In this document: positions 23,319 to 31,674 of the stretch, one piece after another
Position numbering within the stretch: the first letter of the stretch is position 1
Layout of the letters: each line of letters opens with the position of its first letter
Source of the DNA: Bradyrhizobium sp. WSM1417
GTDB lineage: Bacteria > Pseudomonadota > Alphaproteobacteria > Rhizobiales > Xanthobacteraceae
Assembly (NCBI RefSeq): GCF_000515415.1
Contig: NZ_KI911783.1
Span: 4,764,392 to 4,828,391, forward strand
Reading direction: 5' to 3'
Length of the DNA stretch: 64,000 nt
Position numbers and translations under genes: made by a program
The notes under the pieces: generated by a model
What the model was told of the DNA's origin: nothing
Seen by the model: the letters and a program-made list of their open reading frames with translations, nothing else
The model's database searches: none

Positions 23319-23926
23319 CGGTCGCAACGTTGCTGTGGGATGCGAACGACGCCTCGCTGCCGTTCTCGCGATGCTACAACGAATCCTGGGTGCGCAAGCT
23401 CCACGACGGCTTCGACCGGAACCTGACGCAGCCGTTCCGCTTCGTGCTGTTTACCGATCGGGAACGGCCGCTTCCGGCTCATATCGAGCAGGTCCGGATG
23501 AAGTCGAAGATGCCGGATTATTCGTCCTGCATCGAGCCGTATCGTTTTGGGGTGCCGATGATCCTGGTCGGGCTCGACACGATCGTCACCGGTAGCATCG
23601 ACCACCTGGCGGACTATTGCCTGAACGCAGACACCATCGCGCTGCCGCGGGATCCGTTCTTTCCGGAGCATGCATGCAACGGCGTCGCACTGATCCCGGA
23701 GGGTCAACAGCACGTCTGGCGCAACCATCGCGGCGAAAACGACATGGATTGGATGCGGGCGCAGGATCACGTCTTCATCGACGACCTGTTTCCGGGGCAG
23801 GTCGTCAGCTTTAAGGGTCATGTCCGCGATCACGGACTTGGGGATGCCCGCATCGTCTATTTCCACGGCAACGACAAGCCGCACCAGCTGCCCAACGTGC
23901 CGTGGATCCAGGAGCATTGGCGATGA
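23312..23926 (+). CDS. Glycosyltransferase-like protein (GT-A type)
   Basis: 204 residues. TVATLLWDAND at the N-terminus, FRFVLFTDRE, then ILVGLDTIVTGSIDHLADY near residue 87, where GLDT stands in place of the metal-binding DxD of GT-A enzymes. Later YFHGNDKPHQL resembles the closing region of glycosyltransferases that act on nucleotide sugars. Probably a cytoplasmic sugar transferase; the substrate is unknown. It overlaps the acyltransferase by seven bases and the next gene by four, so the enzymes are co-translated. Confidence 0.6.
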   Translation: MLTVATLLWDANDASLPFSRCYNESWVRKLHDGFDRNLTQPFRFVLFTDRERPLPAHIEQVRMKSKMPDYSSCIEPYRFGVPMILVGLDTIVTGSIDHLADYCLNADTIALPRDPFFPEHACNGVALIPEGQQHVWRNHRGENDMDWMRAQDHVFIDDLFPGQVVSFKGHVRDHGLGDARIVYFHGNDKPHQLPNVPWIQEHWR

Positions 23927-24240
23927 TCACCTATATGCAGAATTCTCATCTGCGTGATCGCAGGGCGGTAGTCGAGATTAATCCGACTCTTATCGCCGAA
24001 TGCGTTCCGGTCTTAGTCGATGCGGGCTTCAAGATCGTCGGCAGCGCGACGTCTCGCGGCCTGCCCATCGAAGTCGTTCGTCTCATCATTGAGGGCGACG
24101 CACTGCCGGCCGAGTGTGATGGCGCGCATGGCTTGCTACTGGTTAGCCTGACCGTGCAGCAGGAGCAGTATGGCCGCCAGCGGATCACGCGCGTAAAGGA
24201 TGTCGCCCTCGTCAGGGGCGCCGAGGCCGTCACCGCATGA
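23923..24240 (+). CDS. Small protein between glycan enzymes, unknown
   Basis: 105 residues from the ATGA overlap at 23923 with GGAG 10 bases upstream; a GTG 21 bases earlier is possible. Alpha/beta composition (VVEINPTLIAECVPVLVDAGFKIVG, GLPIEVVRLIIEGDALP). It is less GC-rich than neighbours. No family recognised; coupling on both sides suggests it works with the glycan genes or is a small structural protein. Confidence 0.5.
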   Translation: MITYMQNSHLRDRRAVVEINPTLIAECVPVLVDAGFKIVGSATSRGLPIEVVRLIIEGDALPAECDGAHGLLLVSLTVQQEQYGRQRITRVKDVALVRGAEAVTA

Positions 24241-24893
24241 CCGTGGCTGCCTCACGCGAATTCGAATACTGGTCGCCCGAGCCCCTGTTCAAGGGCGAGA
24301 CGATCTTCTGCCTGGCGTCGGGCCCGGGCCTGACCGCGGAGATATGCCAGCGGATCCGCGGGCGCCGGGCCATTGCCATCAATTCGAGCGCCGTGCTTGC
24401 GCCCTGGGCCAGCGTGCTGTTCTTCACCGATTCCGGCTGGTACGAGCCGCGGCGCGAGCTGGTGGCGAACTGGGCCGGCCTGGTGGTGTCGATGTCGCGG
24501 ACTGCGAAGCGCGAGCTTCCCGACAAGGTCAAGCGGGTGCAGGGGGAGGGCGACCCCCAGGCGCTGCCGGGCTTCAGCCGCGGCCCTCACGTCATCCAGC
24601 AGGGCCGATCGAGCGGTCATACCGCGGTGAGCCTGGCGATCGCGCTGGGCGCTTCGCGAGTGGTGTTGCTCGGCTATGACATGCGCTTCGTCGGCGGCCG
24701 CGAGCACTGCCACGACGAGTACAAGGGGGCGGCTCGCGATGTCGAAATCTACAGCCGCGAGTTCGTACCGGGCTTTGCCGGCTGGGATGAGGCCGCGCGC
24801 GCAGTCGGCGTCGAGGTCGTCAACGCGACCGAGGGCAGCGCGGTGAAGGAATTTCGGTTTGCCAAGCTCGAGGAGATCTTGAATGCCCCGTAG
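24237..24893 (+). CDS. DUF115/Maf-type glycosyltransferase-like protein
   Basis: 218 residues. A Rossmann-like start, ETIFCLASGPGLTAEICQRI, is the GxGPSL-type motif of DUF115/MAF flagellin glycosyltransferase-like proteins; AIAINSSAVLAPWASVLFFTDSGW continues the pattern, and SSGHTAVSLAIALGASRVVLLGYDM is the second conserved block. Such proteins are linked to sialic-acid-like sugar transfer onto flagellin or surface glycans. It overlaps the upstream gene (ATGA) and closes the three-enzyme glycan set. Substrate unknown. Confidence 0.65.
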   Translation: MTVAASREFEYWSPEPLFKGETIFCLASGPGLTAEICQRIRGRRAIAINSSAVLAPWASVLFFTDSGWYEPRRELVANWAGLVVSMSRTAKRELPDKVKRVQGEGDPQALPGFSRGPHVIQQGRSSGHTAVSLAIALGASRVVLLGYDMRFVGGREHCHDEYKGAARDVEIYSREFVPGFAGWDEAARAVGVEVVNATEGSAVKEFRFAKLEEILNAP

Positions 24894-25260
24894 TCTCGCT
24901 CTTCTCGCTTCCGCGGCTTGCATTGCGCTCCTGTCGACTGAAGCGTTCGCCGCCAAATGCTATGTGAGGGAATACGCGGCCGTCGGCGCCGTGACGCGCC
25001 AGGGCGGCGTCGCCTTGCAGGCTGCGGCCGAGCCGCCGATCGTCGATCAGGCCGCCGTCGACTTCACCAGCGGCCACGCGGAGTCGGCGGCCTTCAATTC
25101 CGAAACCCGCTACATCCGCGTGTGGTGCGATGCTCAGGCTTCGTACCAGACAGGGGCAGCTCCGGTCGCGACCAACGCGATGTCGCCCCTCACGGCGGCG
25201 TTTCCGGAGTATTTCGGCGTGACGCCGGGCCACAAGATCTCCGTCGTCGCCAATCCCTGA
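24883..25260 (+). CDS. Small secreted phage protein, unknown
   Basis: 125 residues with a Sec-type signal peptide (LALLASAACIALLSTEAFAA, cleavage after AFA-A near residue 23). The rest is a small beta domain: CYVREYAAVGAV, SAAFNSETRYIRVWCD and EYFGVTPGHKISVV. The same domain style occurs in phage virion-associated proteins, but without a signal peptide in cases I recall. Two cysteines could form a disulfide in the periplasm. GAGGAG lies before the ATG; it overlaps the DUF115-like gene by 11 bases. Confidence 0.6.
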   Translation: MPRSLALLASAACIALLSTEAFAAKCYVREYAAVGAVTRQGGVALQAAAEPPIVDQAAVDFTSGHAESAAFNSETRYIRVWCDAQASYQTGAAPVATNAMSPLTAAFPEYFGVTPGHKISVVANP

Positions 25261-25269
25261 CGCCATCCG

Positions 25270-25518
25270 ATGAACTTGAAGCAATTACTCGCCGCCACGA
25301 TCGGCGTCGCGCTGCTCCTGGGCGCGCTCAAGGCGCCCGAGGTCTATGCGTTCGGCATGGGCCGCGAAGGCGCGAGCTTTGGCAGGATGGGTGCGATCGT
25401 GAAGAAGCAGAGCGGCGGAGCTGGCGCGAACACCGGCAGCATCCTGCTGGTCGATGGATCGTCGTTCCTGCTGCAGGTCGACGGGACGAGCCGTGTCTGC
25501 CTAGCTGGAGGCTGCTGA
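25270..25518 (+). CDS. Very small secreted phage protein, unknown
   Basis: 82 residues. The N-terminal ~27 residues form a signal peptide or membrane anchor (LLAATIGVALLLGALKAPEVYA). The mature part is Gly/Ser-rich with a short beta hairpin (GSILLVDGSSFLLQVDG) and two C-terminal cysteines (RVCLAGGC). It is three bases before the fibre-like gene and may be its partner. No family recognised. Confidence 0.5.
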   Translation: MNLKQLLAATIGVALLLGALKAPEVYAFGMGREGASFGRMGAIVKKQSGGAGANTGSILLVDGSSFLLQVDGTSRVCLAGGC

Positions 25519-25521
25519 GCC

Positions 25522-27339
25522 ATGAGATTATCCTGGAAATCGCTTGCGGTCGCAACCGCGCTGATCGGGCTGTCGCCAGCGGCTCATGCCGCGAATAGTG
25601 CCGTGCCGGCTATGACCGCCGCGACTTCCGTGGTCGGGACGGATCTGCTCTACTGCATCCAGTCGAGCGGCACCCTAGATCGAAAGTGCACGCCAGCCCA
25701 GATGGCCGCGTACATCTACGGCCTGACCAGCGGCGACGCGACGATCAACGGCACGGGCGCGGTGACGTTCGCCACGGTGAACGCCAACGTCGGTGCGTTC
25801 GGGTCTGCCACGCAATGCGTCGCTCACACGGTGAACGCCAAGGGCCTGATCACGGCCACTTCGGCGGTGACCTGCACGCCTGCAATTGGCAGCCTGACCG
25901 GCACGGGTACTGGCGTTATCACTGCCCTGGGTGTCAACGTGGGCACCGCAGGCTCTGTCGTCGTCAACGGCGGCGCGCTCGGCACGCCGTCCTCCGGCAC
26001 TGCCACGAACCTGACGGGCACCGCCGCTGGCCTCACGGCCGGCAACGTCACGACCAACGCAAACCTGACCGGCGCTGTGACATCGAGCGGCAACGCTACC
26101 TCGCTCGGATCGTTCACTAGCGCGCAACTCCTTGCCGCCCTGACGACCAAAACCGGCAGTGGTAGCGCTGTGTTCGGTACCGCGCCGACGATTGACAGCC
26201 TGAACGCCACGACCGCCATGACGCTGGCATGGATCACGGGCTCGACGCAGTGTTTGCAGGTCAACACGTCCGGCGTTGTGAGCGGCACCGGCTCGGGTTG
26301 CGGCGGCTCCGGCTCGACCGGCGCGAACCCGACCGCTACCGCCGGCCCTACGGCCAACAACGGCGTCGCCACCACATTCATGCGGTCGGATGCTAGCCCT
26401 GCTGTGCAGCAGGGCAGCGCCTCGCAAAAGGGCATCGTTCAGGTTGACGGCACGACACTCCTGGCTTCGTCCGGCGTCATCAGCGCCGCGCCAACGACGG
26501 TCGCAACCAGCGTCCAGACTGGTGCGAATTATCCGTTCTTGACGGGCGACCAAGCGAAGCTTGTCTACCTCAACAACGCCAGCAATCAGGTGCCGACAAT
26601 TCCGCAGGCCGGCACCACTGGCTTTGCTGCAAGCTGGTTTGTTCAAGTCTGCAACATCGGCGCAGGCACTCAGACAATCACACCGACCATCTCAACCATA
26701 GGGGGCGCAGCCAGCTATCTGTTGCCGGCGGCATCCGCGGCTGATCCTGCTTGCGTCGCCGTCGTGTCTGATGGCAGCAACTACGTGATAGCTCCTGACT
26801 TCACAAAGGATGCCTCCAGGTTTTCTGCGGGTGTGTTGGCCGCCGCGCGAGGCGGTGCCGGTACTATTACTGGCGCTCTGAAGGCGAACGGTTCGGGCGT
26901 TGTCTCCCAGGCAGCCTGCGCCGATCTGTCGAATGCACAGACCGGCTGCTCCACTGCGACCGGCACGTCTGGCGGGACGCTGCCGCTGCTCAATGGCGCG
27001 AACACTTGGTCCGCTACGCAAACCTTCGGGCCGGTGGTCGGTACCGTCACTACGCAATCGGGCACCACCTACACCTTCGCATCGAGCGATTGCGGCACAA
27101 CGGTTCGCTTCTCCAATGCAGGCGCAGTGACTGCGACGATTCCTCAAGGCTTGCCTGTGGGTTGCAACATCGCCGTCATGCAGGCCGCAGCCGGTCAGGT
27201 GTCTGTCAACGGCTCTGCGGTAACCCCTGCCACGTTGCAGAGCGCGCACAGCTACACCAAGACATTCGGGGCAGGCGCAATCATCGGCCTCTTCAATGAC
27301 GCCACCAATCATGTGGTGTTGACGGGGGATGGCGCATGA
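25522..27339 (+). CDS. Fibre-like protein with Sec signal peptide
   Basis: 605 residues. A clear signal peptide (LAVATALIGLSPAAHAA, cleavage near residue 24) precedes a Thr/Gly/Ala-rich beta-repeat body with phage tail-fibre repeats such as GALGTPSSGTATNLTG and the ARGGAGTITGALKANGSG segment. The end (VTATIPQGLPVGCNIAVMQ, VVLTGDGA) resembles fibre C-terminal domains. Related in style to the fibre at 47969-50005. A signal peptide on a fibre-type protein is odd, because virions assemble in the cytoplasm; it may be a released surface protein or the leader may serve another purpose. Overlaps the next gene by four bases. Confidence 0.75.
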   Translation: MRLSWKSLAVATALIGLSPAAHAANSAVPAMTAATSVVGTDLLYCIQSSGTLDRKCTPAQMAAYIYGLTSGDATINGTGAVTFATVNANVGAFGSATQCVAHTVNAKGLITATSAVTCTPAIGSLTGTGTGVITALGVNVGTAGSVVVNGGALGTPSSGTATNLTGTAAGLTAGNVTTNANLTGAVTSSGNATSLGSFTSAQLLAALTTKTGSGSAVFGTAPTIDSLNATTAMTLAWITGSTQCLQVNTSGVVSGTGSGCGGSGSTGANPTATAGPTANNGVATTFMRSDASPAVQQGSASQKGIVQVDGTTLLASSGVISAAPTTVATSVQTGANYPFLTGDQAKLVYLNNASNQVPTIPQAGTTGFAASWFVQVCNIGAGTQTITPTISTIGGAASYLLPAASAADPACVAVVSDGSNYVIAPDFTKDASRFSAGVLAAARGGAGTITGALKANGSGVVSQAACADLSNAQTGCSTATGTSGGTLPLLNGANTWSATQTFGPVVGTVTTQSGTTYTFASSDCGTTVRFSNAGAVTATIPQGLPVGCNIAVMQAAAGQVSVNGSAVTPATLQSAHSYTKTFGAGAIIGLFNDATNHVVLTGDGA

Positions 27340-28229
27340 TCCGAGCAATTCTAGCGTGGCTCATGCTGTGTTCGGGGGCTGCCGCGCAAGTTGGGCAGAT
27401 GCCGAACATTGCTCAGTTGCAGCCTGCATCGGCCGCATATGCCGGGCCGGGCGATGTCGTCGCGAGCGCCTCCGGGTGGTGGGGCTTTCGAGCCTACAGC
27501 GCCGCCAAAAAGGGCACCAAGGCGATAAACGTCTGCAACGTGAGTGACGTTGCTTGCGCCGACATGAACACGGACGCCATAACTGGCGCGCTCGTCATCA
27601 CCCTTGTGGGCGGGTCAGATTGCAGTTCTGTCACGTGCACGATCAAGACCGTTTATGACCAGAGCGGCGGCACGAATTGCAGCGCTGCGGCTTGCGATCT
27701 GACCAATTCGACGATCGCCAATCGGCCCACGCTGCAAACAAACTGCGCCAACGGTCAGCCTTGCGCTGTGTGCAATGGCGCGTCCTCGCAAAAGCTAGCG
27801 AACACATCGGCGCCGACGCTCGCGCAGCCTATCAGTGGTGCCTATGTTGGTGCTCGGACGGGCACGTTTACGACGGGAGGCGGCTTGCTCTCTTCCGCCT
27901 CGACAGGTTTAATCGCTGGCTTCGCGCCAAGCACAAATACATTCCGGATCTTCAACGGAACGTCTCTACCGGCGACGGCGTCAGACTCTACTGTCCATTC
28001 GTTTCAGACGGTTTCAAATAACACGTCGAGCGTCGTAGTTGTCGATGGATCGGCAACTAGCGGTACGTCCAGCACTGGCGGCATCGCTACAAATCTGGAT
28101 ATCTGCAATTCAAATGGAAGTTTTCTGACCGGCCAATGGATGGAGGCCGGCTTCTGGACTGTTGCGTTCACCAGCACGCAATACGGAAACTTGCGGCTAA
28201 ACCAGAAGGGATTTTGGAATACGCCATGA
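27336..28229 (+). CDS. Secreted lectin/arabinofuranosidase-like phage protein
   Basis: 297 residues. Signal peptide MIRAILAWLMLCSGAAAQ. The mature protein has AAYAGPGDVVASASGWWGFRAYSA, a TVYDQSGG motif near residue 108 and ANRPTLQTN...AVCNGASS, which together match the concanavalin-like domain seen in GH54 arabinofuranosidases and many phage tail fibres (SAYAG ... WYDQSGN ... QPRIV). Cys-rich (at least eight cysteines in residues 65-145), unusual for a cytoplasmic protein and consistent with export. Likely carbohydrate binding. Coupled by overlaps to fibre and hydrolase genes. Confidence 0.65.
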   Translation: MIRAILAWLMLCSGAAAQVGQMPNIAQLQPASAAYAGPGDVVASASGWWGFRAYSAAKKGTKAINVCNVSDVACADMNTDAITGALVITLVGGSDCSSVTCTIKTVYDQSGGTNCSAAACDLTNSTIANRPTLQTNCANGQPCAVCNGASSQKLANTSAPTLAQPISGAYVGARTGTFTTGGGLLSSASTGLIAGFAPSTNTFRIFNGTSLPATASDSTVHSFQTVSNNTSSVVVVDGSATSGTSSTGGIATNLDICNSNGSFLTGQWMEAGFWTVAFTSTQYGNLRLNQKGFWNTP

Positions 28230-31200
28230 AGAAAGTAGTAGCTGTACTTTTTAGCGCTGTGCTTGTCGTGCTGCTGCTGTCGCCCGCGCTTGCGTTTATA
28301 CGCGGCCAGCAGTCAGGGTTCAGCGGTGGCCGCACGCAGATTGGGCTCAATGGCATCGGCTTCACCGGCGAGGGGATGTACCTGAACATCCTTAAAATAT
28401 CCGGCAATTGGAACTGGGCAGACAACGCGAGCGGTGGCCCCGGCCCCGACATGCTGGACTCGAACGGTTATCCGATTTTCAAATCGACGTACCTGGGGAA
28501 TAGTTGCGGGTCTGGTGGCATCTGCCACGGCGGCATCAAGACCGTCACGGAGGTGCCCCCGTGTGCGACGCGTTCATGCTCCTATGTGCCGATCTCTACA
28601 GGGACGTGCACCTGGTCGGTCTCAGGTTCCGGCAGCATGTCGGTGAGCGGTGTTAACACGGTTGGGGCGACCTTCACTGCAACACCAACATTCCTAAGCA
28701 ATCTGAACGCGTCGCAGGTTACGTTCCAGATTACGGCGACCGACGCCACCACGCCATGCACGAGCCTGGCCGTCGTCCATGTCGATGACGTGGTAGGAGC
28801 CGATTTCACCAACTATACGACCAAGGCCGGCACTGCGGTCGGCAAGTTCGGCTCGAAATTTTTGTCGCGGTTAGTCCAGGCAAAATTTGCCGTGATCCGT
28901 TTCATGAACTCGCAGAACACAAATGCGTCGAACGTGACCAGATGGGAAGATCGGACCCCGCAGAACTACGTTTTTTACAACGCCTACACGTACAATGCCG
29001 CCTATTACACAGGGGCCTCGACCAACAGCGGCACTTTGGGGAACGACTTTGCGGTCTCGCTTGGAAGCGGAGGCCCGGTCGATAAGCAGCCCTTGCACGT
29101 TCTCATAGGGCCCGATGGCAAGGCGACTTCTACGGGATCGACGATCTCCGGCAGCGTTCTGACCGTGGCTGGCTACACTGGCGGGACGTATGCCGTAGGC
29201 CAGCGTCTATCAGGGACTGGCGTTGACGCAAATCTTTATATTGCTTCCCTCGGAACGGGCACCGGCCAAAATGGCACGTACAACCTCTCGCAATCCGCCA
29301 GCACGGTTGCCGTGGGGCAGAGCATCACAGGTTGGTACGGAACGAGAGTGGTCGGAACGACGGCTGCAAGCTGCTCTTTGTCGTGGCCTGCACATGGCGT
29401 AAGCGTAAACGACCCGATAGGGTTTTATTCCAGCGGCACCATTGCCGACAGCCTGCCCTTTTATTCCGGTGGCAATTATTACGTCGTGAGCGTGCCTGAC
29501 GCTGACCACGTTACCGTATCGAACACGGTTGGAGGTACGTGTCTCCAGGCCGCTGTAACCAGACCTTCATCCACAATCGCGATCAGACAACCGACGCTGA
29601 GCCTCAACGGCTCGACCCCGATCACCATTAAGAATATGTACAGCAATACGCTGACAGGGCCGAACGCAATCTCGGGCGCGAACACGGAAAATCCGGAGAG
29701 TGGTCGAATCGGAACCTTTGTCTACGATGACGATCTGAAGTCTTATTTGATGTTCGGCGGGACACAGGGTGACGGGCTTTTCAACCAAGGCATCATCAAC
29801 GGCATTCCGATCGAAGACTGTCTGCTGCTCGCCACATACGTGGGCGCTCATCCATGGTTTGTGCAGCCGTTTTTGACGTCGAACGCATCTGCGGGGGCGG
29901 CGTATCCGAACTGGATCAATGGCCTCGCTACGTACCTGAAGGCCAATATGCCGGCTTGGATGATTCCGCGCATCGAGCCCGTCGTTAATGAGGACTGGAA
30001 CTCGCTTTTCTATGGCACCAGCTACTCCAACAACAAAGCCAGTGTCTACTGGGGAACGCCAACGTCTCCTAACCTGAACGATTACAATAACTATTATGGA
30101 TACGCCGCGTCTTTGAGTGGGCAGGCAGTCAATGCTGTTTTCGGTGGCTCAGTGCCTAGGGACGGCAAGAGATACCAAGTCCCGATTGGCGTGCAGCAGA
30201 CTAGCAGCCCGTCATCGAATGACGCGCGCCTTGCGTCTACCAAGTTTCTAAGCTCCGGCCCAACGCCGCCAGCAGGGTTTGTTCAAGAGGCCGCCTACAA
30301 GTGGGTTACGCATGAGGCCCCCGCGAATTACTACGGTCTTAGCCTCGGTGCCGCTGCTCTTGTCCAGACGGCTTACCTATACAGCACGGGCGACGCCACC
30401 CAACTCACGTCCTATGTGGCCAGCACCGGGTTGAGCAACCCGCCTAACGGCGGATCGATCCCGGTCAAAGTTGCTTCTTTCCTTGACCATTATCAGTGGG
30501 GGCAGGGCACCGGAGCCTACACAGGCAAGCCATGGGCACTTGACGGAATCGCTATTCGACAGACCGCTTATGAAGGCGGCTGGTCTCCCCCTTATGTGCA
30601 AAACACCGTGCCTGGCACGCTGGATTTCACAACCAGTTCGGCCAGCGTCAATTCATCCTCCCCGGTCACATCGGTCAGCAAAGCGGCAGCAGCCGTGCTC
30701 GCGATGCCGACGACAACGACTCCTTTCGGCACGGTCCCAAATACCGGCAACGGCGCCGTGGTGGGAATGCCCATCCGCATCGTCAATGCGGCCGGCGGCG
30801 ACTTCACCAAGCTGAACAGTTCGCGCCAGACCGTCACATTCACAAACAGCTCGTGCGATATTTCGCTGACGGCGAACGGGTACGTTGCCAACGAGGCGGC
30901 TGTGTTCAACACCAGCGGTTCGCTGGGAGCGTCGCTGACTGCTGGAGCGGCCTATTTCATCGTTAACCCGACGACCAATGCTTTCCAAGTGTCGCTCACA
31001 AAGGGGGGCTCGTGCATCTCGATCAACACAGCGGGAATATCTGGAAGCAATCAGGTGACGCCCGGCTGGTTTGTCAATGGCGTTGGCGGCGCGCTCGGTG
31101 CGAACAATATCAGCCTTGATGTCGATACCAGCGCGTACACCGGGACTTACGCTGCCAGCAGCGCGTCGGCGGTCTACATCAACGATGGCAACAACAATTC

Positions 31201-31423
31201 GATGATAATGTTGGCGTCGCTGTCAGCCAGCAACGCCGGCTCATTCTTGGCGGGGAATGGCTCTGCATTCTACGATCAGCTTATTGCCAACGGATGCGAA
31301 TTTCCGTCTCAGTTCGATATGGCGGGCAACAACGCCACGTTACCGTGGTCCCCGCTTTATCCGAACGTCTACGTGACACCCGACCCGTCCTATTGGACTG
31401 CGATCTCAGCCTACAATCACTGA
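28226..31423 (+). CDS. Large secreted glycoside-hydrolase-like protein
   Basis: 1065 residues from ATG at 28226 (ATGA overlap); an upstream in-frame ATG at 28136 would hide the signal peptide VVAVLFSAVLVVLLLSPALAF. Residues ~40-240 include ISGNWNWADN and AVIRFMNSQNTNASNVTRWEDRTP. A phage-type beta insert follows (GSVLTVAGYTGGTYAVGQ). The C-terminal half resumes a TIM-barrel-like pattern: IEDCLLLATYVGAHPWFVQP and RIEPVVNEDWNS, with Glu589 as candidate catalytic acid (compare VEYSNEVWN in cellulase-like phage proteins). Probably cleaves or binds exopolysaccharide. Virion association and activity are unproven. Confidence 0.65.
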   Translation: MKKVVAVLFSAVLVVLLLSPALAFIRGQQSGFSGGRTQIGLNGIGFTGEGMYLNILKISGNWNWADNASGGPGPDMLDSNGYPIFKSTYLGNSCGSGGICHGGIKTVTEVPPCATRSCSYVPISTGTCTWSVSGSGSMSVSGVNTVGATFTATPTFLSNLNASQVTFQITATDATTPCTSLAVVHVDDVVGADFTNYTTKAGTAVGKFGSKFLSRLVQAKFAVIRFMNSQNTNASNVTRWEDRTPQNYVFYNAYTYNAAYYTGASTNSGTLGNDFAVSLGSGGPVDKQPLHVLIGPDGKATSTGSTISGSVLTVAGYTGGTYAVGQRLSGTGVDANLYIASLGTGTGQNGTYNLSQSASTVAVGQSITGWYGTRVVGTTAASCSLSWPAHGVSVNDPIGFYSSGTIADSLPFYSGGNYYVVSVPDADHVTVSNTVGGTCLQAAVTRPSSTIAIRQPTLSLNGSTPITIKNMYSNTLTGPNAISGANTENPESGRIGTFVYDDDLKSYLMFGGTQGDGLFNQGIINGIPIEDCLLLATYVGAHPWFVQPFLTSNASAGAAYPNWINGLATYLKANMPAWMIPRIEPVVNEDWNSLFYGTSYSNNKASVYWGTPTSPNLNDYNNYYGYAASLSGQAVNAVFGGSVPRDGKRYQVPIGVQQTSSPSSNDARLASTKFLSSGPTPPAGFVQEAAYKWVTHEAPANYYGLSLGAAALVQTAYLYSTGDATQLTSYVASTGLSNPPNGGSIPVKVASFLDHYQWGQGTGAYTGKPWALDGIAIRQTAYEGGWSPPYVQNTVPGTLDFTTSSASVNSSSPVTSVSKAAAAVLAMPTTTTPFGTVPNTGNGAVVGMPIRIVNAAGGDFTKLNSSRQTVTFTNSSCDISLTANGYVANEAAVFNTSGSLGASLTAGAAYFIVNPTTNAFQVSLTKGGSCISINTAGISGSNQVTPGWFVNGVGGALGANNISLDVDTSAYTGTYAASSASAVYINDGNNNSMIMLASLSASNAGSFLAGNGSAFYDQLIANGCEFPSQFDMAGNNATLPWSPLYPNVYVTPDPSYWTAISAYNH

Positions 31424-31438
31424 GTCCGGAGATAGTTC

Positions 31439-31660
31439 TCACCCAAAGGTTCGGGCGATGAACTTTGCGATCCTGACGGTCGGGCGGCTTTTCACGTCGA
31501 TACGGTTTGCGAAGACACCAATCCCGAGCGGGATGTCGCCTTCAAGCTCAAACAAACCTTCTTTGGTAACGGAGAATTCGAGCTTCTTGCCGTCGACCTC
31601 GAAACTGTAGATCCCAGCACGTGTGAAATAGCTGTCGCGTAGTCGCCATTGTGATTTCAT
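31439..31660 (-). CDS. Small protein downstream of PEP-CTERM gene, unknown
   Basis: 73 residues from the ATG at 31660, preceded by TAAGGGAA that overlaps the stop of the upstream PEP-CTERM gene; a longer reading into that gene is less likely. The product is a compact beta-rich domain (YFTRAGIYSFEVDGKKLEFSVTKEGLFELEGDIP) with a basic end (SRPTVRIAKFIART). No family recognised. Minus strand and AT-richer composition mark it as cargo rather than phage structural gene. Confidence 0.45.
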   Translation of the reverse strand: MKSQWRLRDSYFTRAGIYSFEVDGKKLEFSVTKEGLFELEGDIPLGIGVFANRIDVKSRPTVRIAKFIARTFG

Positions 31661-31674
31661 GCAACCCAATTCCC

